Assembly: GCA_006503475.1 (NCBI GenBank)
Contig: RSEH01000181.1
Location: 32,839 to 96,838 of the forward strand
Source: Stentor roeselii
Taxonomy: Eukaryota; Ciliophora; Heterotrichea; Heterotrichida; Stentoridae
Direction of reading: 5' to 3'
Length of the DNA: 64,000 nucleotides
Shown: piece after piece, positions 48,509 through 60,500 of the stretch
Position numbering within the stretch: position 1 is the first letter of the stretch
How the letters are laid out: every line of letters starts with the position of its first letter
Program-made: the position numbers and the translations under genes
The notes under the pieces: model-generated
What the model saw: the letters and a program-made list of their open reading frames with translations, nothing else
Databases searched by the model: none
What the model was told of the DNA's origin: nothing

Positions 48509-51500
48509 ATGATTGGTTTAAGGAAATCGATGACGCTGCAAGCTGATGATGATGATTTGACTAAAATCAGAATAAGTGAAAGGAATTTAATCATTTTTAG
48601 AATCGAACAGCAGATGCTTCGATTCATAGCTTGCTTTTACGTTGACTTCAACAAAATTTACATTCCCTTGATGGAGCTTTCATACGATAAGTCGTTTTTC
48701 GATCAAGATATGCAAAAATTTATGGAAAACTCAGACATATTCGAAGTGATTTCTCCTGTTTTCAAGGTTTATTTATTAGATTCAGCCTATGTTTATATCA
48801 ATAGAATTGGACTGTCTAAAGAGGTTCTGTTTACCATCCAAGACTTCATGAAAGGAAGATTTGATATCTCTGAAGTCGTAAATGACTATAGTCTTATGAT
48901 AATTCCTCAGTTTAAGAGCCACCTGAATCTAAATGGAATAATCATGGTTAACTCTGAAAATGTTATTCCTGAAATATTCTTATATGAAGCTTGTAAAAAT
49001 CAACAAAGAGATCAAATAGAAAAGATTTCAAATATACTTAGTTCAAAGATGCTAAATTTAACCGCTTATGGATCACTTTTAGAGAATGCCCTATTTTTAG
49101 GAGGCCCTAAAAATTATAGTCCGAAACAAAATCATTTACTTTTAAATATTCAGCGGAAAGAAGAAAGCTTTCAATGGAAAAAGAGAGAAGAAATAAATAG
49201 ATTGAAAGAAAACATAAAAAAAAAATGTGCTAAATCTAACCAAAATCTCAATTGGATAGATTTTTTGGTTAATTACCACAAAGGACCTGACCAAAACGAA
49301 CCTGAAATCTATGAAGGACTCGAGCAAAAATGGAAGTTAGTTTTTTTCAATGATTTTCTAGTCAAACTAAAAAATGAAGGAGAGGATCGCTTCACTGAGT
49401 ATTTTTCAAAAATAATTCATCATTCTCAAGGATTTGTCTTTGAAGATGCTCGATTAATTTCTAAATTAGGCTCTTTTTCTTTGATTAAAAAGTACTTGGT
49501 GGTTCCAATCACAATGGCCAAAACGAAATTGTGCCCAATTTTAGCAGTTCTTTATTTTGATACGAATGAAAAAGTAATGCCAAGGTTGGGAGTTCTTAAC
49601 TGGTGGACTCATGAATCTTTTTATCAACAACTGAAGATTTTTGAAACTCAAATGACATCGATGCGAATTGGAACCGTTTTTGGAAGAACTAACATAAAAT
49701 TTCTAGTTGCTTATCAACAGAATAGAATTATACCTCTAAAGGACTTAGAAATGAAGTCAGCGGGCACTAATACTATTGTTTTCTTCGTTTGCTGCTTTAC
49801 TGGAATATGTGAGGTCAGAAAATTTATAATCCAGAGTCAAGAAAATAAGATTAATGCTGAAATTGTTGGAGTTTATAAGGAAAACAACTCAAAAATTATC
49901 TATATCAGTAAATTTACTTTTCCTAAATCCTCGCAATTTAAAATTTCAGTAGAGGTTATTTTAAAAAGTTCAAAAGTATGGATCGTAGATGAAAAAGCAG
50001 ATAAAAGATCCTCAGGTGAAAAAGAATTTTGCTTTTTATTCGATGTTAGTTTCAAAGATTTTGGGGGTTTTGGATATAACCAAGTTAGATCAATTCTATT
50101 ACCAATCTACTCTCAACTATCATCTTATTGCCAGTATATTTTAGAAAATCCATGTGAAAAATATATTTATCGCTTAGATTACTTTTACCATGAATATATT
50201 CGACTCAAAAACCCAAAACCGAAAAATGATACAGAATTTTTAAATAAACTTAAGGGCTTTATAAACAAGTCTATACCAATAAACATAAATAAATTATTTA
50301 TACTTCTATCTATGCTTTCGTTAAGTATCTCCTTACCTTTCAACTCTCGTTTGGAACAAAGTGAAATGCTTTTTGACTATTATTTGAATCATGGACCTAA
50401 CATTGAAATATTGAAAAGTAAGTCTTATTATGAATTGATTTTATCTGGACTAGTAAAAATAATAATTTCATTAAATATTACAGGTGGCATATTATCCCAG
50501 ATATTGAATAATATTTATGATGAGATTATTTTGAATCTTATGCTTGTAAATTTTATAAATGAGTTTAAAAAAAATAATCGACATGCTAGCATTGATCAGT
50601 GCAATATTTTGATTGAGCAAGGAATACGACTCCAAGATCCTGAAAAATCATATATTGTTTCAAATGCTTTCCTTATATTTCCTGATTTATCAACATTGAC
50701 TCAATTCATCATTCAGAAAACATTCGAAATTGATATTAAAGGGCCAAGCAAAGATGTCTTAACAAATTATATAAAAAGTGTTAAAATTACAAATAAGCAA
50801 CTGCTTCAATTTTTAATATTTTTTAAAGAAAATAATAAAAAATGTGAAGAAAACTTTAATTTGAAAGATTTGAAGGATTTTTTATTTATTCATTTCGCTG
50901 AAGAAACTCATTTAAAGGAAGAAAGTGAAATAATTGGTGATATTTTGATAAAAATGAGCGAAATTGAGTATTTTAAAAATATTTTACAAGAAAACGAAAT
51001 AAAAAAAGTAATTTTACAAAACTTTTCGATTGTAAAAGGTCTTCAAATAATAAAATATCTAAATGCTGATATATACGAATTTTTTAAAAGTTACCTGAAA
51101 ATCAAGCATCCTTCTTTAGAGTCAGGATCTATCGAGAACTTAAAAGAATGCATAACTTTAATAAAAACTACTGAAAGCATTGTGGAAAATTTAGATGAAC
51201 TTATACAAAGTGAAATTTGTAAGAGCACAGTCCAACTCATAAATCAGAATTTATATGTTAAGCTTCTGGAAACATTTAATACCGTACAATGCAAATATTT
51301 AAAGATAAATTACATGAATCAATTTAAAGAAATTATACCAAAAAATAAAAAACTTCGGATTGAGTTGATAGATTTTTGCGAAAACCAAAAAATTACTCTT
51401 TCATCTTTTATCAAAGAAATCTACATTTATGCGGTAACATATTTTTGTTCATCAGAAGAAGATCTTTTCGATCATTTGATCGAAGATCCGATTAAATGTT

Positions 51501-54500
51501 ATAAACTTACAAAGTTTTTAAGTAGAGAAAACCTTTATAAATTTGAAAAAGAGTACCAAAAAATCATAAATTACTTGCAAAAATATTACAATTCAATTAT
51601 TTCAAAAGAATTAAATTTGAAAGAGACTTCAGCTATTTGTGCTCATAAAAAAGAGGGAAGAAACACTTTGATTAAATTAATGAATATAGCATTGAAAAAA
51701 ACTGATAATGATCATAATTTGCTGCGATCACTAAATGAAATAGAAAAAACATTTACAATTTTGAAAAAAGGTTTTAGAATGATAAAAAAGCTGCATTATA
51801 AATTACCAATCTCAAGGTCTTGCACTTCTAATATAGTTGAATTTTTAGAAAACTTCAATAAGGATTTATACATTTGCACTTCTAGAGGTGAATCATTGAT
51901 ACAAAGTATCGAAAGGGTGCTCGATCCGATTAAAATAAATACATCATATGAAATAAATTCAATAGTTTTATATTCAAATAAGTCAAATTTTGAGAATTCT
52001 AAACAATTACAAGAATACTATAGAAATTTCATAAATCATGTAAAAAAAATTAATAATAAAAACGAAACATTAAAAATAACTGATGTTGAAGCATTCCTGA
52101 TTTATTTAAGTAGAGATAAAGATATTATAAAAGAATCTAACATCATTTCAGAGGTTATCAAATTAAAGAATTTTTCAGATCCACCTACCTTATTGATGAG
52201 TACAAAAGGTAAACAAACTGATTCAGATATAAAGAAATTCTTTGAAAGCTTTAAACAGCTAAACACAATAAAAGTTCTAATATCTAGTTTTAAATCTTAT
52301 CTAGAGAATCTAACACACAATAATAAATTTGATATAAAAGATTTAGAAATTCCAAAATCTTATCATAAAAATTTTGAAGATTTTTGCTCTAATTTTATAG
52401 GAAATTACTTGAAAAATATTGATGAAAAGCAAACAAATTCTTTAGCAGTATTTTTTGGATCTCTAAGTGAGTGCTGTAATACTTATAAACTGATTATAGG
52501 ACTTCAAGAAAATGAACTAAGATTTTGGCAAGAATGCAATCAAGAAATAAGAAATTTTCATGAATTCAATAATGAAAAAAATGATTATCAAAGATGCATT
52601 CAAAAAAATAAGGATACCGAATCCATAAATCAGCTAATTTATAAATTATTAACTGTAAGAAGGTTTGTTCAAATATTGCCTCACCCAGAAGGAGAACTTA
52701 ATCAATATTTCATAGATTTGATAACATTATTGAAAAAAAATGAGAATATCATTGAAGATATATCATTTTGCGAATCAAATTATTATATAATAGAAGAATA
52801 TAAAAAAAGAATTGAGGGAAATCAGCAAGTTGAACTAAAAAAAATTGAATTGATCCTTTCTAAATCAAGCTTTGAAGTTTCATATAACGAAAAGGTATCT
52901 ATCTTTGAAATTATTTTATTGATAATAAAAGACAATAATCAGCCTATTTCGATAAAATTATATGAATTGGGAGATATAAGAGAAGCGATTCACCTTACAG
53001 TAAGTACTTCGAAAAATTCTAGCATAAAAAAGGATTCAAACTTTAATATTGAACAAGATTTCAAAATTTTTACTGAATTCGTTGATTCTCTGAATAGCTA
53101 TATTGAAATTCTAAGTCAATTAAATCTTACCTTAATGAGACTAGATTTCATTGATAAAAAATGCTTTAAAATTGTTGATAAAAAATATCCTGACTTTGAA
53201 AAAGAGCTAGCAAGATGCAACAGTCTTTTGAAAGATTGGGAAAATGGTTTGGATTATTTTTGTAAAAATGAATATTATAATAATTTTTTGAACAACTATC
53301 GATTAATCATGATTGATAATTACTTATTAAAACCACATAATGAAAACTTCCAAAAAGTTAAAAACATACTTCAATATATGAAAAAAAATTATAATAATTT
53401 TGAAGAATTGAAAGAATCATATTCGAAGATTGAAAAATCGGAAAATTCTAATACCTGTAAAGAAAAACTCAATAAATTTTTTTCAACATTGAATTCTTTA
53501 TTACCATACAGAAATGAAAAATTAGTTAAACTTCAAGATCCTGACAAAAAAGAATCTATTAGGACAAATCTTATCTATCTTGTTGACACAAAAGAATACT
53601 ATCGTGCAATTCTAACCATTTATCAATTATATGACTCCTTTAGCCCATCCTCTGATATTATTTATTTCTGCTACCCATCAACTTCTTGGCAAGATATCAC
53701 AATGTTCATAAATAGATTATTTCTTGATGAAAACAGAAGAATCTATACCTTGGTTTATCCAGAAAACCTAAATATTGAAATACAACAAAAGTTTGAACCC
53801 TATATCTTATCAAAATACAAGTCATCTGAAGGAAAAATTTTAAGCATCGTTACAAAATTTATTTCAAGTAAAATAGTGAAAGGATTGATAGTTCAAAAAC
53901 AAGTGTGTATTAAAAAAATCTACTCTTATTCATTTTTAAATAATGAGCAGATAAAAAGCATAATTTGCGATTTAGAGATGAATGTTGAGCTAGTAACTTC
54001 TCAACGTTCGGGATTGGGAAAATCAACTCATATCTACCAGAGTTTTTCTCAAATAAAAAAATTAAAACCTGAAAAGTCGTTGATTCATGTCGATTTTTCT
54101 GGAAACTATAACAATGAAGACTTAGGATTAATTCTTGAAAGAGAATCAGTTAAAGAAAATTATGATTATCACATTCAAATAACTTCAAATAACGATTCAG
54201 AGTATTTTGATCATTTTGTATTTTCTTTATTAATATTTGGACAGTTTTATACCCAAAAGTCGTTATTTATTTTGGGTAAATCGAAAATTTATCTTGAAAT
54301 AGCCAATTCTGTTGAAAATAATTTGTTTGAATCAATTCAGATTTTGAAATTTATACCAATTCATACAAAATTAATAGAATTTAACTATAAAGAAGAACTT
54401 ATTCTCTCAAAAGATATACGCTATATTGCTAAATATCTTTACAATTACCAGAATAATTTGACAGACAAAGAAGATATTGATTATAATCAATTTGAAGCTA

Positions 54501-57500
54501 ATAAATTTGAAGAGATTAATGATGAAAATATCTATAAAATTTTTCAAAATCAATTTATAAATGATGATAAATTTATTATAAATTTTCATCAGTTCAACAC
54601 TTTAATCAGAATTTTATCAACTCTTTTTAAGAACTTTGAAAAGAGCCCCTTTTCCGCGATGCTTATGAACGAGTATCAAAATGATTTCGAATATAGCAAT
54701 CATAAAAATCTTTATGATGGATTCAGATCTTCTATAATTAAAAGCATACTTATAACAACTGAAGAATTCATTAAAAAGAGTACTTGGGCGGCATATCAAA
54801 CTCAGATTTTATCATATAAATCAGAGGCTTTGTCTTCATATTATTCTGAGAACTTTGGTGACTTTTCTATAAAATGGAGTAACTCGAATCATTTTATAGT
54901 TTTATTCCTAAAAGATGGAGACTTCATGAGTATTTACAGAGATGCGAGCAAAGTTGATGAGAGCATAAAAAAAATGATATTAACTCAAAAATTGTTTTTC
55001 GAAATGACTGAAACTTTTCGATATATATCTGAATATGGAATAATGCAGAAAATTCTAAAAAATCCTGAAAAAATCTTGGAATATTCAGAATTATCAAGTT
55101 CTCAACTCATTGAAATACTGTTAAATTTTTACATAAAATTTTCATTTCACAAAAATAAATCAGTATTTAAATGCAAAAACCCAGAAGAATTGATAAATAA
55201 ACGACTTTCTAAACTATCCAAATCAGGATATGTCCTAACACCTGACAACTTTTTAAAAATGAATTTAATATACCTTCGATGCATTTCTGGCGTCCCTGTC
55301 ATTCTGATGGGTGAAACAGGATGCGGCAAGACAGCACTCCTGAGATTCTTTATTGAAGAAATACTTCGAGAAAAACTCGAAATTCTTTACATTCATATTG
55401 GTATCACAGTTGAGATGATCCGTGAAAAGATAAAGGAGGCTCATTATTTCCTTGAGAAATCAATGTACAATAGGGTTTGGTTCTTTTTTGACGAGTTCAA
55501 TACAAGTGAGTTAATCGGTTTAATAGCGAATGTTTTATGCGAAAGAAAATTCGAAAATTTGAAATTGAATGACAATCTTATATTCGTAGGAGCTTGCAAT
55601 CCTTATCGAGCAAATCTAAAAAATAATGTACAGCATAAAGAAAATGTTGGAATCGAGAAAATCCAAAATACACCTTCCAAACTGGTTCATTCGGTTAAAC
55701 CTCTTCCAGACAAAGTTCTTGAATTCATTTGGGACTTTGGAGCGCTGAAGGACTCTGAGTTGAAAGAATATGTGGCCAGCATGCTAAACTCAGCTAAAAT
55801 CATGAATGATTCAATCTTCGTGAACTTAATCTGCTCAGTGCATCAGTATTTTCAAGAGAGAGATGATATCAGCAGTGTAAGTCTAAGAGATGTTAATCGC
55901 TTCATAGCTTTGAATGACTGGTTTAAAAAGTCAATAGAGGAAAGAAGCAAAAATAAGCTATTAAAACCAACAGAGAATTATAGACAATTACACGAAAATT
56001 TAGAAAGATCACAAATTTTAAAAATCCAAGAAGGAATTCTAGCATTTTTCCATTGCTATTATCTTCGATTATCTGCGAGTGATCAAAGAAAAGAGTTATT
56101 GACGAAAGTTCTAAAGATAATAAGAGAGAATCATTTCGATAATATTGATGAAAATTTATTATCTGATCTTCTTAAGTTCCACCAACTAGATTTTGTGCTT
56201 AGAATGGAAATCCCTGAAGGAATTTCAATGAACCAAGCTCTAGTCGAAAATATTTTTGCAATAATTCCTTGTTTGATGAATAAAATTCCTATTTTGATCT
56301 GTGGAAAACCAGGCTCAAGTAAATCTTTAGCAGTTCAAATAATATCTTCAAGTTTAAAGGGAATCGATAGTACTGATGAATACTTAAAGACCTTACCTCC
56401 CATCCAAATGTTTTCATTTCAAGGGTCGAAATCTTCCACTTCAGAAGATATAGAAGAAATCTTTTCAAAAGCATTAAGGTTCACACATGATAAAAATAGT
56501 TTGCCTGTTGTTTTGTTTGATGAAATTGGACTTGCTGAGCAGTCTTTAAGCAATCCACTTAAAGCACTTCACCGATTACTTGAAATAGAGAACAACAAAG
56601 TTGGATTTATCGCTTTATCGAATTGGCGCCTGGATTTTTCAAAGATGAATAGAGCTCTTTATCTTGCTAGACCTGACCCTGAAATAGATGATTTAAAACA
56701 AACAGCATTAGATATTATAGGAAATACAATAGGCCCAAGTCTAGATCAAATGATTAATGGCTATAAAAATTTGAAAGATAAAATCTCTAAGAAGATTCTT
56801 CCGGATTTTTATGGCTTGAGAGACTTTTATCATATGATTAAATATATAAAAAGTAATCAAACTGAGAATTGCGATTTAAGATCTTTAGTTTTTAAAGCAA
56901 TTAAGAAAAACTTCAATGGATTTAAAAATTATAATCCTATAATCAGTGATTGTTTCAAATTTTTAAAAAATTCCGAAAACATTCCAGTCAGTCAACTAAT
57001 CAAGGAAAATTTAATTGATGATAAAGACTCAAGGTACCTCATGATAATTTGTGAGCCTGAGTTATCGAGATTTATAACTAGTGAAATCATTGAAAATTAT
57101 TTTCCTAAGTGCAGGAAAATCATGGGAAGCACATTCGAAGATGATAATATTTTTTTAAATTCGAGGATAAAACGCTTATTAGACATAACTGAACATATGA
57201 AGAATGGAAATCAGATAATACTTTACAATATGAATGATATTTATACATCATTATATAACCTATTCAATCAAAGTTTCACAAAGTTCGACTCTAGAAAATA
57301 CTGCCAAATTGCTTTAGGGAGCAAGTCATTTTCTAACTGTTTAGTTAATGATATGTTTAAAGTGATAGTTTTTATTAATAGCAGCGAAGAGCAATTAAAA
57401 TTGATAGACCCTCCTTTTCTTAACCGTTTTGAGAAACATTATATCAATCAAAATGATATTATAGATAAGGAAATGAAGGAAAAAATAACAGAATTGAATA

Positions 57501-60500
57501 AATGGGTTACAGAAATGATGAAAATCAAAGAAAAAGATAATTTGCTCGATCCAGTTATTATATTTCCCTGCTACTCTAAGGAAACTCTAAATTTACTTGT
57601 AAGAGATAAAACAATAGATTCTTGTAAACAATTTCTAATCGAAAATTCTAGTATTGACTTGTCTATTTTGATTCATATGAACAGTGATGATAATTACTTG
57701 AGAAAATGGGAAGAGTATCATAATCAAAAATTTTTTGATTACATTAAAAGTTTATTTGGATTAGATAATGATTATAAAAAAATAATCTGTGTTACATATG
57801 ACAAAACAAATTCAGATACTTTACTTAGAGATTTAGAAGGTATAACAGTACAGTATTGTAATAGTTTTAAATCAGAAAAGGCTATGAAAGAAAGTTTGAA
57901 AGAATTTTTCGGAGATCAGACCAAAAGGATCTATTTATTGGATTTAGAGTTTGTTAGTCAAAAGCAGCATCTTCTATTTATTGTTAATTTGATCAATCAT
58001 ATATACCATGATGAAAGCAGAAATATAGATTTTAGGAACAAATCCTTAATGATTTTGATAAGAATGGGAAGAAATGATACAAATCGTGAACCCCTTCATT
58101 ATTTTAAAGGATGGACTTACAAATTTTTCGAAAACATGCAAAGAAATCAATTTGATATTTGCAAAGAATTACTACAATTAAATATGGATGATATTATTAC
58201 TGAAGAAAATTATTTTATATTCGAAGAAAATATAAAAGATATCAGTGAGAAAGCTTTCAGTACCATCAAATATTCTTCAAGATTGCATTCATATGAAGAA
58301 ATCATAAACTATCAAAATCGTATACAAGCCTATTTATTCGAAAATAATACACTTATTGATGCTTTTAAGGCGAAAATCAAAAAATCTCTTAAGAGATTAA
58401 ATAGTAATCCTCGAACTAATTTTAAACTTTCATTATTTTCAAATAAAAGTTTAATTAATCGTGTGAACTCAATCGCAGATGCTGTAAAAGATTATATCTA
58501 TGAAATATTCTTAACAGAATTCATAAAAATAATTATTATTTGCGAAGAAAAACTAGCTCTCTCACAAATTTTGTTATTTCATCAGTTTCCTGAATTTAGT
58601 AAAAGATGGATTGAATTTTTTGATATGATTTCAACTGAAAGCTTGGAGGTATTAATAATTCCTAATGAAAACCATATCAAGTATTATGGTCAAATATTAA
58701 CCCCTTATGAATTCAATAAAATTTTACCTTTATTTGAAAAGCACACTGAAGATGACTGGAATAATTTAAAATCAATTTTTGATATTGAGCCTGAAGATCA
58801 ATTTAAAAATGCTTTTATTGAATATACGCTCATAAATAAACCTGATAGACAAAAATACTTAAAGACGATTTCTTTATTTTCTATGAATTCTCAGAATTCT
58901 GAAGAAAATTTATTTTCTTTGAGTGATAATGTGAACTGGAATAATAAATTTTTTAATGTAAGTCAATCTATAATATTATCACTATACAAAATCTTAAAAT
59001 TATATTCAGAATACGCTCAAAATGGGAATGAGCAAGTTCAATTTGGTGATGACTTAGAATCCTTTTGTCAATCTCTAGTAAAGAAAGTAAAATCTTCAGC
59101 AATAATTTCTAGAAAAGAAATCAATCAAGAATTATTTTCAATTAAAGTGCTAATCATTATTGAATCACTTAATACAGTGTATCCAAATGAAATAATAAAA
59201 AACGACTTATTAATTTTTGAGCATGCGATGGCTACTAAGAATGATAAGATAATTGATTTTGTTTATAATACAGATATTAATATAATTTTTAGGAAAGAAT
59301 GCTTTGAAGAAAATAAACAATTTATTGGGACAACAAATGATGAACTGAGATTCAAATCGTTTTATATGAATGAAATATTAAAAAATGATTCATCATTTTT
59401 ACAAACTCTTATATTAGAATTAACAGATGAAAAATATCTTTTATATTTTAGGGATTCTCTTATCGATAGTGTATTAAAAACGATCGGTGTACATAATATT
59501 ATTTCTCTTATAGAGCGGGAAGATATCAACGAATCTGAATTAGATGAGTATGTTTTAGTTGAAAATTTTAATGATGACGAATCCAAAGTATTACCAATAA
59601 GTATAGATATTAATAGCAAATTAGCACTCCTACTATGCTTCAAAATTAGGAGTCTAAATGAAAATGATCACATAGCTAATTATCCAAGAGTAGAAAAAAT
59701 TTTCAAGTTTTACATCGATGTATTCGATAGAACTATTGAGTTTAACGATGAGTATAAAAATTTGATGATAATTTTTTCTGTTGGAAGATTATGCAATTTT
59801 TTGAAGACTCTTGCGAGTATTCAATTAGATGATGCAAAAGGAATCGATATTATTATAGAAACTAAATTCAAAGATCTTTTAAAACGATCGAAGAACAGTA
59901 CCCAATTGGAAATTTATTTATTGAAGGAACTCAAAGCTTTATCTAATGAAAGTTTTGCTTGCTTAAGTCAAAAAATTAAGAAAACTGAAATTGAAATAAA
60001 GGAAATTGAATTACCAAGTGATCAAAAATCTTATATTATTCCTTATAAAAAAACAGGAACTCTTAATTATCAGGAACTTATAAAAATATTAGAAAATATT
60101 GAGAACAATCAAAATGGATTTGATGAATTATATAGAATCCCTAACTTTAAACTGTTATTCGGTATCCTTATAATAAACAAAGTGTATATAAAGCATCCAT
60201 TCGAAAATGGAAATATATTCGCTAATTGGTTTAAAATTAAAGAGCATGAATTTTTAGAACACTTTGGAAAATTTTACACAAATTTCATTAAGAAACTGAT
60301 TTTTAATTTTGATGATGAGTTATTCAGCTTTTCTCGAGGCTATAACTTTGAAAGATCTATTAAATCTATAGAAATAATAGTATCAATTCTCATATTTCTT
60401 TCATATCAGGGAGTAAAAAACCCGTTGTGTAGTCTAATTTTTGAGAATGGAGAGCCTGTCGACGATATTGAAGCAAGAGTTAATTCCATTTATGTTATCG